Origin: an uncultured Bacilli bacterium
GTDB taxonomy: Bacteria; Bacillota_I; Bacilli_A; RF39; UBA660
Assembly: GCA_910580135.1 (NCBI GenBank)
Contig: CAJTXC010000075.1
Span: forward strand, 1-6,720
Length of the DNA: 6,720 nt
Direction of reading: 5' to 3'
A program made the position numbers and the translations under genes. Each line of letters opens with the position of its first letter. Position 1 is the stretch's first letter. Under the pieces are notes generated by a model, which worked only from the letters and a program-made list of their open reading frames with translations, searched no databases and was not told the origin of the DNA. Below, piece after piece: positions 1 to 5,156 of the stretch.

Positions 1-35
1 TAAAGTAGGTCTCTCTTTTTTTAGAGTCCACTTTA
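1..35 (-). terminator. Imperfect hairpin after rluB, possible terminator cut by the window edge
   Basis: Positions 1-6 (TAAAGT) pair with 30-35, 8-9 with 28-29 and 11-14 with 23-26. A7 is bulged, 10/27 is a T-T mismatch and the loop is 8 bases. The hairpin lies about 30 bases beyond the rluB stop in the direction of transcription, where an intrinsic terminator is expected. The U-tract that would confirm this would lie left of base 1 and cannot be seen. It could instead be a leader structure of a neighbouring gene. Confidence 0.4.
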
Positions 36-64
36 TAGGTTACATTTTATTTAAAGCTACTTCT

Positions 65-790
65 TTATTTTTTATTAATTGCCATATTATATAATTGTTT
101 AACTTCTTTAGATGTAAGCATTCTTTTTTCTCCGCTTTTTAAGCCTGTTAGATTTAGAAAACCAAATGCTTCTCTTTTTAGTTTAATAACTTCATGTCCA
201 ATAGATTCCATTAGTCTTTTAACTTCGTGATTTATACCATCATGAATAGTTATTTCTATTATAGAAGTCATGTTTTTCTTATCTAGTTTTTTTAGTTTGA
301 CTCTTGAAGGGTAAACTTTTTTATTATCAAGTTTAACACCTCTTTTTAAAGCTTTTACCTCATCACCTGTTACTATTCCTTTTACTTTTGCAACATAATA
401 TTTATCAACTTTACTTTTAGGATGCATCATAAGGTTAGCAAACTCTCCATCGTTAGTTAAAAGAAGAACTCCTGTTGTATCATAATCAAGTCTTCCTACT
501 GGATAAATTCTTTTAGTAACATCATCAAAAAAGTCTAAAACTGTTTTTCTGTCCTTATCATCTTTAGTTGTACAAACAACTCCTCTTGGTTTATAAAATA
601 AATAGTATTCTTTTTCTTGATATTCAATTAGGTTACCGTTGACTATTATTTCATCTCCAAAAGAAGCTTTTGTACCAAGTTCAGTTACCTTTTCACCATT
701 TAGTCTAACTTTTCCTTGTTTTATTAATTCTTCTGCTTTTCTTCTGGAACAGTATCCTGATTCTGCAATTAGTTTTTGTAATCTTTCCAC
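65..790 (-). CDS. rluB: 23S rRNA pseudouridine synthase, RsuA/RluB family
   Basis: This enzyme isomerises a uridine to pseudouridine in 23S rRNA (the helix 90-93 region in characterised RluB proteins) during large-subunit maturation in the cytoplasm. The 241-residue product has an N-terminal S4 RNA-binding domain (about 1-55, with SRRKAEELIKQGKVRLNG). The catalytic domain carries the family signature GRLDYDTTGVLLLTNDG at 99-115, with D102 as the expected nucleophile. The C-terminal motif IHDGINHEVKRLMESIGHEV (182-201) is followed by LKREAFGFLNL. Length and the start VERLQKLIAESG match the Gram-positive RluB (YpuL-type) pattern as I remember it. That supports the GTG start at 788-790, read as Met. 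The stop is TAA. The gene begins two bases after the pcrA stop and is probably co-transcribed with it. The usual RNRQVRR stretch reads INHEVKR here. RsuA or RluE/F specificity cannot be fully excluded, but the layout fits RluB best. Confidence 0.9.
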   Translation of the reverse strand: MERLQKLIAESGYCSRRKAEELIKQGKVRLNGEKVTELGTKASFGDEIIVNGNLIEYQEKEYYLFYKPRGVVCTTKDDKDRKTVLDFFDDVTKRIYPVGRLDYDTTGVLLLTNDGEFANLMMHPKSKVDKYYVAKVKGIVTGDEVKALKRGVKLDNKKVYPSRVKLKKLDKKNMTSIIEITIHDGINHEVKRLMESIGHEVIKLKREAFGFLNLTGLKSGEKRMLTSKEVKQLYNMAINKK

Positions 791-792
791 TA

Positions 793-3700
793 TTACACCT
801 TCTTTATACTCTTATGATTTTTCATTAATTTCTTAATACCTTGTCCTTTAAATGCTATTGTTGCGATAGATTTATCTACGTTAACAACAACACCTGGTCC
901 ATAGGTATCATGAATAACGTTATCACCAGCTTTTAAACCGTTATCATCGTTAAACATCTTTGATTTATCAATTCTATTTTGATTAACCATAACACTCTTT
1001 TTCTCAGGCATATCAATTAAGTCTTTGTCTATTTCCGCAATAAACCTGCTTGGCATATTAACACTTGTTCTACCAAAAAGCATTCTTTTAAGTGCGTTTA
1101 CTAAGTATAATTTCTTTTTCGCTCTTGTTATCGCAACATAACAAAGACGTCTTTCCTCTTCTAAGCCTTCTGGTCCTTCTATGCAGTTAACGTGTGGAAA
1201 TATGTTTTCTTCCATACCTATTACAAATACGTATTTAAATTCTAGACCTTTAACAGCGTGCGTAGTCATTAAGGTTACCTTAGGTGCGTCATCATTTTTT
1301 TGATCATTAACATCACTTACTAAACTTACTTCATTTAAGAAATCTTCTAGTGACGCAATACCACTTTCTTCTTCAAAAGTTTTTGTAATAGATTTAAATT
1401 CCTCTAAGTTTTCTAATCTTATGTCTGCTTCTAAAGTGCGCTCTTGTTCTAAATCGCTTTTAATTCCTGATTTATCTAACACCATGTCAATAGTCTCAGT
1501 TAAGCTAAGTGATTCACTTTTTTCTTTCATTTCTAAAATCATTTTCTTAAATTCTAGTTCTTTACCTTTTTCTATTACTTCAAACATAGATGAGTTATTT
1601 AATACTGCATCCATACTTAAGTTATCAATTGTCTTAGCTCCGATTCCTCTTTTAGGATAATTAATTACCCTCATTAAAGAAACGTCATCTTTTGTATTAT
1701 AAATAAGTTTTAAGTATGCAAGTAAGTCTTTAATTTCTTTTCTAGAATAGAAAGCAAACGCTCCAACTATTCTATAAGGAATGTTACTATTTAAAAAACC
1801 TTCTTCTATCGTTCTTGACTGAGCGTTAGTTCTATAAAGTACGGCCATATCATCTAAAGAAACACCTTGCTCTTTTAAATTCTTAATTTCTCTAGTTACG
1901 AATGATGCTTCATCTTTTTCATCAATTGCTCTTACGTATTTTATTTTTTCTCCAGTTTCATTTTCAGTCCATAAGTTCTTATCTTTCTTTTGAACGTTAT
2001 TTTTAATAACATTGTTAGCAGCATTTAAGATAGTTTTTGTAGAACGATAATTTTGCTCAAGTAAAATTACTTTTGCATCTTTATAATCTTTTTCAAAATT
2101 AAGAATGTTTCTAAAGTTTGCACCTCTCCAAGAATAGATACAATTATGAACACATATATCGTTAGCAAAATAATTCTTTGTATCTTTAACATTTAAATCA
2201 TATACATATCCATCATAGAATTCTTTTTCTACCCTTATAATCTTATCTTGAATTAATTTATCGTTTTCTAATCTAACTAAATTCATACCTTCTCTTAAAC
2301 TTCCAAAAGGAATAAAATTATATGAGTCTTCGGTTAATTTCATCTTTCTTAAAATATTATAACCATCAGTTAAATCATCTACCATTCTAGCAAAATATTC
2401 TGCATGTTCATATTCTTTTCTTTCGGTTTCTATTCTCCACTTACCACCTTTTGAACTCCTTGTGTTAAATCCTAAATCAGATAATTTAATTCGTTCTTCT
2501 TCGCCAGAAGTTATAAGAGATATTCTATGTGTATACATATCACTATTTTTAGTGTATTTTCCTGCTAAAAAAGATACATTTATAATTCTTCTAATAGTTT
2601 TACCTCTAACAACCGCTGATGATATATGATGTGGATATTCAAAAAACAAATTTTCATCTTTCATTAATTTTTCCGCGCGTTCATAAGTCGGTATACACTT
2701 AAATAGTTCATCTATTTTTGATTGCGACAAAGATATGTTTCTACCTTTACTAACAAAAACAATTTTAGGAATACCATAATAACTTGAATAGTATTCTTCA
2801 TAATAGGTAGCCTCTTCTTTGGAGTTACATACCTTTATTATCCATATTTTATCAGCTGATTCACCATTTAATCGTATTTCTATACCATTTTTAATTTTAT
2901 TATCCCCACATCTAACTCCCGAAGTTTGTCCTATTCTAAAACCTAGGCTTTTTTTATACATTAAATAAACATAAAATTTATTATCTTCAGGTAATAATTT
3001 AAAAAATGTTATATGTTCTTTTGTGGCCTTGATTACTTTTCTACTTTCTAATGTAACTTTTATAACATCATCATTATATTTCTTTTTCATTACATCAGTA
3101 ACTTTCTTATATGTTGTATTACCAAAACCAGATGCCGTTTTAACCTCATCCTTATTATTAATATCTTTAATTTTTTTATTACCATTTTTTGTTCTAATTA
3201 TTGTATCTTCTGTTAAACATTGTGAATCATCTCCTACAACACAAATATTCTTATATTTAGCACTTATCATTTTAGATAATAGATATTGTGCTTCGTTAGT
3301 ATCCTGGTACTCATCAATAAATATGTATTTAAAGAGTTCTTGATATTGTTGTAACACATCCGGGTGTTTGCTAAATAATTCAATAGGTTTAATAAGTAAG
3401 TCATCAAAGTCTAATGAGTTGTTTCTTAAAAGCGTTTCCTGATACTTTTTATACACTTTATAAGTTATGTCACTTATCTCATCATTTACTAAAGAATGAT
3501 ATTTTTCAGGTGTAACCATCTCGTTTTTAGCAGAACTTATCTGGTTCTTAACAAACTTAGGATTACATCTAGTAGTATCGATGTTCATGTCCTTTAAAAG
3601 CTTTTTTATTACCGTTAAAGAATCATCGCTATCTATGATGGTAAAGTTCTTTTCGTATCCTAATCTTTCATAATTCTCTTTAATTATCCTAAGTCCAAAC

Positions 3701-3963
3701 GAGTGAAACGTTGATATTTGAATATCATATCCTTTAGGCCCTACTAACTTTATAATACGCTCCTTCATCTCTTTAGCAGCTTTATTAGTAAAAGTTATTG
3801 CTACTATATTTCTTGGATCAATTCCTTTTTCTTCTATTAAATAAGCTACTTTAGTAGTTAACACACTTGTTTTTCCACTTCCTGCACCTGCAAGTATTAA
3901 AAGTGGTCCATCACTAGCTAAAACAGCTTCTTTTTGTCTATCATTTAAATAATCTAAATTCAT
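793..3963 (-). CDS. pcrA: ATP-dependent DNA helicase PcrA (UvrD/Rep type), interrupted by an intein
   Basis: A superfamily 1A 3'-5' DNA helicase for nucleotide-excision repair, clearing RecA filaments and resolving replication-transcription conflicts. The precursor has 1056 residues. The intein occupies 249-607, leaving 697 residues after splicing, close to the usual PcrA size. Helicase motifs in order: Walker A AGAGSGKT (25-32), motif Ia ITFTNKAAKEM (56-66), Ib STFHSFG (84-90), motif II DEYQD (217-221), motif III GDDSQ then CIYSWRGA (244-248 and 608-615), motif IV QNYRST (637-642), motif V THAVKGLEF (901-909) and motif VI YVAITRA (942-948). The C-terminal segment GDNVIHDTYGPGVVVNV to GIKKLM and IKKV matches the Tudor-like tail that contacts RNA polymerase in PcrA. 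The start is ATG with a good Shine-Dalgarno site. The gene is followed directly by rluB. The residue after the intein is Cys where most PcrA proteins have Ser (QSIY). Confidence 0.96.
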   Translation of the reverse strand: MNLDYLNDRQKEAVLASDGPLLILAGAGSGKTSVLTTKVAYLIEEKGIDPRNIVAITFTNKAAKEMKERIIKLVGPKGYDIQISTFHSFGLRIIKENYERLGYEKNFTIIDSDDSLTVIKKLLKDMNIDTTRCNPKFVKNQISSAKNEMVTPEKYHSLVNDEISDITYKVYKKYQETLLRNNSLDFDDLLIKPIELFSKHPDVLQQYQELFKYIFIDEYQDTNEAQYLLSKMISAKYKNICVVGDDSQCLTEDTIIRTKNGNKKIKDINNKDEVKTASGFGNTTYKKVTDVMKKKYNDDVIKVTLESRKVIKATKEHITFFKLLPEDNKFYVYLMYKKSLGFRIGQTSGVRCGDNKIKNGIEIRLNGESADKIWIIKVCNSKEEATYYEEYYSSYYGIPKIVFVSKGRNISLSQSKIDELFKCIPTYERAEKLMKDENLFFEYPHHISSAVVRGKTIRRIINVSFLAGKYTKNSDMYTHRISLITSGEEERIKLSDLGFNTRSSKGGKWRIETERKEYEHAEYFARMVDDLTDGYNILRKMKLTEDSYNFIPFGSLREGMNLVRLENDKLIQDKIIRVEKEFYDGYVYDLNVKDTKNYFANDICVHNCIYSWRGANFRNILNFEKDYKDAKVILLEQNYRSTKTILNAANNVIKNNVQKKDKNLWTENETGEKIKYVRAIDEKDEASFVTREIKNLKEQGVSLDDMAVLYRTNAQSRTIEEGFLNSNIPYRIVGAFAFYSRKEIKDLLAYLKLIYNTKDDVSLMRVINYPKRGIGAKTIDNLSMDAVLNNSSMFEVIEKGKELEFKKMILEMKEKSESLSLTETIDMVLDKSGIKSDLEQERTLEADIRLENLEEFKSITKTFEEESGIASLEDFLNEVSLVSDVNDQKNDDAPKVTLMTTHAVKGLEFKYVFVIGMEENIFPHVNCIEGPEGLEEERRLCYVAITRAKKKLYLVNALKRMLFGRTSVNMPSRFIAEIDKDLIDMPEKKSVMVNQNRIDKSKMFNDDNGLKAGDNVIHDTYGPGVVVNVDKSIATIAFKGQGIKKLMKNHKSIKKV
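796..803 (-). promoter_or_regulatory. Shine-Dalgarno site of rluB inside the end of pcrA
   Basis: On the minus strand the site reads AGAAGGTG and lies five bases before the GTG start of rluB. It is made from the last sense codons of pcrA (Lys-Lys-Val) just before the TAA. Ribosomes finishing pcrA are therefore well placed to start rluB, which suggests translational coupling. No separate promoter is needed or seen for rluB. Confidence 0.7.
2254..2757 (-). other. Unassigned C-terminal half of the intein insert
   Basis: Residues 403-570 lie between the GIY-YIG-like domain and the C-terminal splicing blocks. Visible pieces are a basic, aromatic stretch YPHHISSAVVRGKTIRRI (443-460), a strand-like INVSFLAGKY (460-469), HRISLITSG (479-487) and GFNTRSSKGGKWRIETER (498-515). 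A helical segment EYEHAEYFARMVDDL (517-531) follows. The basic character would suit DNA binding and target recognition by a homing endonuclease. That role is inference; I recognise no named domain. Confidence 0.45.
2758..2976 (-). other. GIY-YIG-like homing endonuclease domain within the intein
   Basis: Precursor residues 330-402 contain FYVYLM, then ten residues after Y333 comes RIGQT (343-347). This is the spacing of the two short strands of GIY-YIG nucleases, with YVY in place of GIY and RIG in place of YIG. R351 lies at the expected distance for the conserved Arg. A helix EEATYYEEYYSSYYGIP (383-399) offers E389 as the metal-binding Glu. In the known family, Tyr, Arg and Glu form the active centre, and all have candidates here. 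The first-motif Gly is replaced by Tyr, so activity is uncertain. Most intein endonucleases are LAGLIDADG or HNH, and no LAGLIDADG pair is visible here. I recall similar inserts in inteins of other UvrD-family helicases but could not verify this. Confidence 0.7.
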
Positions 3964-3968
3964 AATTT

Positions 3969-3996
3969 ACCTCTTCTATACCTTTCTATTTTAACA
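3969..3996 (-). promoter_or_regulatory. Probable pcrA promoter (extended -10) and Shine-Dalgarno site
   Basis: The minus strand reads GAAGAGGT at 3969-3976, with AGAGG six bases before the ATG: a good Shine-Dalgarno site. TGTTAAAAT at 3988-3996 resembles an extended -10 element. No good -35 is found 16-18 bases upstream. TTGAGT at 4018-4023 is too far away (24 bases). The 14-bp repeat that ends the inserted element lies only 43 bases beyond this -10, so any upstream activating sequence has been displaced. Confidence 0.4.
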
Positions 3997-4038
3997 TAGA
4001 AGCAAAAGAAAAAATATACTCAAAATAAAATTTGAATA

Positions 4039-4052
4039 TATTTCTATTTATT
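4039..4052 (+). repeat. 14-bp direct repeat, left copy (probable target-site duplication)
   Basis: The sequence TATTTCTATTTATT is identical to 4442-4455. It lies 13 bases outside the left inverted repeat, the same spacing as on the right. The sequence is simple and AT-rich, so chance cannot be excluded, but the symmetry argues for duplication on insertion. Confidence 0.6.
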
Positions 4053-4065
4053 GTAATATAAAATC

Positions 4066-4087
4066 TGAAGTGCACAATTAAGTGCAT
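4066..4087 (+). repeat. Left 22-bp inverted repeat of the MITE-like element
   Basis: It begins TGAAGTGCAC and is the exact reverse complement of 4407-4428. It contains the heptamer AAGTGCA twice, at 4068-4074 and 4080-4086, a 12-base period that could place two transposase contacts on one face of the helix. Confidence 0.85.
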
Positions 4088-4106
4088 TTAGTTTTAGAAT
4101 TAAATC

Positions 4107-4152
4107 AATTGTCAATGGCGAGCCTGTGAGTTCATTTTAACCATTGACAATT
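4107..4152. repeat. Hairpin with 12-bp perfect stem and 22-base loop
   Basis: AATTGTCAATGG at 4107-4118 is the reverse complement of 4141-4152. The loop (4119-4140) is the most GC-rich stretch of the element, starting CGAGCCTGTGAG, and stands out from the AT-rich surroundings. It has no U-tract, so it does not look like a terminator. Confidence 0.75.
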
Positions 4153-4172
4153 ACACAATAATTATAATTTAT

Positions 4173-4209
4173 TAAGCATTAAGTCAATGAAATCTTGACT
4201 TAATGCTTA
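4173..4209. repeat. Hairpin with 15-bp perfect stem and 7-base loop
   Basis: TAAGCATTAAGTCAA at 4173-4187 pairs fully with 4195-4209; the loop is TGAAATC. No U-tract follows on either strand, so a structural or transposition role is more likely than termination. Confidence 0.75.
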
Positions 4210-4364
4210 TTTACTATATAATAAGTCTAAATTTTAAGAATAAGTATAGAATTGTGCAATTACTTTTAGAAAGCACTCAATCTATGCTTTTTAGTTATGT
4301 TTATAACCACCGTTTTTACTTGATTTTCTTTATATTTTTACCGTTTTTTAAATTTTATTATCAG

Positions 4365-4398
4365 AAAAAGTGCATTTTCTTTTGAAAATGCACTTTTT
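4365..4398. terminator. Bidirectional terminator-like hairpin at the right side of the element
   Basis: AAAAAGTGCATTTTC at 4365-4379 pairs with 4384-4398 around a 4-base loop. Because the stem ends in A5/T5, both strands give a stem followed by a short U-run. It lies about 50 bases past the orphan-gene stop and would end that leftward transcript before pcrA. It shares the AAGTGCA heptamer with the inverted repeats, so it belongs to the element. Confidence 0.6.
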
Positions 4399-4406
4399 GT
4401 ACTGTT

Positions 4407-4428
4407 ATGCACTTAATTGTGCACTTCA
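4407..4428 (-). repeat. Right 22-bp inverted repeat of the MITE-like element
   Basis: Exact reverse complement of 4066-4087, ending GTGCACTTCA. It contains TGCACTT (the heptamer on the other strand) at 4408-4414 and 4420-4426, mirroring the left end. Confidence 0.85.
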
Positions 4429-4441
4429 TTTTGATTTAACG

Positions 4442-4455
4442 TATTTCTATTTATT
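4442..4455 (+). repeat. 14-bp direct repeat, right copy, covering the orphan-gene stop
   Basis: Identical to 4039-4052. On the minus strand it encodes the last codons Asn-Lys-stop (TAG at 4447-4449) of the adjacent gene. If it is the original target, the element entered exactly at the 3' end of that gene and left the reading frame intact. Confidence 0.6.
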
Positions 4456-5076
4456 ATTTTTTTTATTTTTTAAAAATTGTAAAACTTCTGTATTCTTTTT
4501 GGCCACTTCAATATCATTTTTCATCTCCAATATATTTTCAGGGCAAGTAAATTTACCATTTTCCATAACAGAAATTGCACTTTCAACGTTTGATAAAGAA
4601 TCTACATATTTTTTTTCAAGTTCTATATATGGATAAACCTCATCATAAAAAAACTCTAATTCATATAAATGACCTTTACTCCATTTTTCTTCTATTTCAC
4701 TTTTATAATCATTTTTTTTAAATACTATCTTTCCATCAACTCTAGTTAATAAACTTTCTAAATCAAACTTTTTAGATTCATATAAAAACAACTTTGTTAT
4801 ATTAGGAAATATGATACCATATTCTGTAAATCTGCACAAAATTCCTGCTTCACCATTTTTTGGCCTTCCATATGTATTCCAATGAAAATACCATCCTTCA
4901 GGGCAAGCATTACTCTCACCCATACGGTAAAAAAACCTTCTATCAAAGCAATTTGAATGATTAGACCTTTCAACTGATACAGCTCCCCATCTAACGTCTT
5001 CAAATTCTTTTTCGTACCCTTTTGCTGCTTTTATATCAGCCAAAACAAAATCATCACCATCAATATAACATAACAT
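4447..5076 (-). CDS. Hypothetical soluble protein, 209 residues, not recognised
   Basis: I do not recognise a family. The frame is open upstream to a GTG at 5086-5088, but that GTG is part of the Shine-Dalgarno stretch AAAGGGTGA. The ATG at 5074-5076 lies nine bases after it and is the better start. The protein starts MLCYIDGDDFVLADIK and has no signal peptide or membrane segment. The N-terminal half is aromatic with three cysteines between 43 and 81 (C43, C58, C81) and a striking CPEGWYFHWNTYGRP at 58-72, which suggests a folded beta-rich domain. The C-terminal third (about 125-209) is Glu/Lys-rich and probably helical, ending LKNKKNNK. It has its own strong promoter and is followed by the terminator-like hairpin in the MITE, so it appears to be a single-gene unit. 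The stop is TAG, while the other three genes end in TAA. Function unknown. Confidence 0.75.
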   Translation of the reverse strand: MLCYIDGDDFVLADIKAAKGYEKEFEDVRWGAVSVERSNHSNCFDRRFFYRMGESNACPEGWYFHWNTYGRPKNGEAGILCRFTEYGIIFPNITKLFLYESKKFDLESLLTRVDGKIVFKKNDYKSEIEEKWSKGHLYELEFFYDEVYPYIELEKKYVDSLSNVESAISVMENGKFTCPENILEMKNDIEVAKKNTEVLQFLKNKKNNK

Positions 5077-5084
5077 ATTAAAAA

Positions 5085-5093
5085 TCACCCTTT
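5085..5093 (-). promoter_or_regulatory. Shine-Dalgarno site deciding the orphan-gene start
   Basis: The minus strand reads AAAGGGTGA, followed nine bases later by ATG. A start at the GTG inside this motif would have no ribosome site of its own, so the ATG at 5076 is preferred. Confidence 0.7.
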
Positions 5094-5109
5094 AAATTTA
5101 TTGGTACTT

Positions 5110-5137
5110 ATTATAAGCAAAAAAGAGATTTTGTCAA
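5110..5137 (-). promoter_or_regulatory. Consensus sigma-A promoter of the orphan gene
   Basis: On the minus strand TTGACA (5132-5137) and TATAAT (5110-5115) are both exact consensus hexamers, 16 bases apart. Transcription would start near 5102-5105, leaving a leader of roughly 25-30 bases before the ATG at 5076. The -35 hexamer falls on the loop of the upstream terminator and the spacer contains its T-tract. Confidence 0.85.
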
Positions 5138-5147
5138 ATCTCTTTTT
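5120..5147 (-). terminator. Intrinsic terminator of the VanW-family gene
   Basis: A perfect 12-bp stem (5120-5131 with 5136-5147) closes a 4-base loop, 10 bases after the VanW stop codon. In the leftward transcript the stem ends in AAATCTC followed by six U residues. The hairpin overlaps the promoter of the next gene. Confidence 0.85.
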
Positions 5148-5156
5148 AATATCTGA

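Larger units (their letters stand above)
2143..3219 (-). mobile_element. In-frame intein (359 residues) in PcrA motif III
   Basis: The protein intron occupies precursor residues 249-607. It starts with Cys249 in block A (CLTEDTIIRTKNG), has the block B motif TKEH (T314, H317) and ends with blocks F and G (VYDLNVKDTKNYFAND, then ICVHN, H606-N607). The next residue is Cys608. These are all the residues needed for standard class 1 splicing: N-S shift at C249, transfer to C608, Asn cyclisation at N607. Removing it restores the continuous helicase motif III, which fixes both borders exactly. The reading frame is intact throughout. Residues 330-402 look like a GIY-YIG nuclease, and 403-570 are unassigned. 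The site is a typical intein target: the most conserved part of an essential ATPase, next to the nucleotide. Splicing activity is inferred, not shown. Confidence 0.96.
4053..4441. mobile_element. MITE-like non-coding element with inverted repeats and flanking direct repeat
   Basis: This 389-base AT-rich segment fills the pcrA/orphan-gene gap. It carries perfect 22-bp inverted repeats at 4066-4087 and 4407-4428. Each sits exactly 13 bases inside an identical 14-bp direct repeat (4039-4052 and 4442-4455), which is what a target-site duplication would look like. Three perfect hairpins lie inside (4107-4152, 4173-4209, 4365-4398). Positions 4210-4364 hold no structure or gene that I can see. The open frames across it are short, repeat-derived, phenylalanine-rich and lack convincing ribosome sites, so no transposase is encoded. 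A transposase acting in trans is inferred. I cannot name the family. The 13-base outer arms match each other only poorly, so the true transposon ends are uncertain. It could also be a structured RNA gene. Confidence 0.6.

Noticed and set aside
639..836. Plus-strand open frame opposite rluB and the pcrA end
   Set aside because: Lies antisense to two confident genes, with no ribosome site or family match; a shadow.
1421..1660. Plus-strand open frame within pcrA
   Set aside because: Serine/leucine-rich antisense translation of the helicase; no start signals.
2562..2580. Possible LAGLIDADG motif (SFLAGKY) in the intein
   Set aside because: Only LAG is shared; the following acidic and glycine residues of the motif are absent and there is no second copy.
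3023..3343. Plus-strand open frame resembling a membrane protein
   Set aside because: Its hydrophobic look is an artefact of reading Lys/Glu-rich intein and helicase codons backward; no ribosome site.
3220..3963. Possibility that pcrA is two fused or frameshifted genes
   Set aside because: Frame is continuous and removing 249-607 restores motif III exactly, which only an intein explains simply.
4203..4385. Short phenylalanine/leucine-rich plus-strand frame in the MITE
   Set aside because: AT-rich, ends inside the hairpin, and has no convincing ribosome site; not considered a gene.
3964..4446. Riboswitch, T-box or CRISPR array in the gap
   Set aside because: No T-box GGTGGNACC core, no regularly spaced direct repeats with unique spacers, and no riboswitch core that I recognise; the repeats are inverted pairs.
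4370..4636. Plus-strand frame from the hairpin into the orphan gene
   Set aside because: Composed of hairpin, inverted repeat and antisense of a better-supported gene.
4797..5003. Alternative minus-strand frame inside the orphan gene
   Set aside because: Overlaps in another frame, has no own promoter or ribosome site, and is shorter than the gene that contains it.
5086..5088. GTG as start of the orphan gene
   Set aside because: It is embedded in the Shine-Dalgarno stretch AAAGGGTGA that serves the ATG at 5074-5076.
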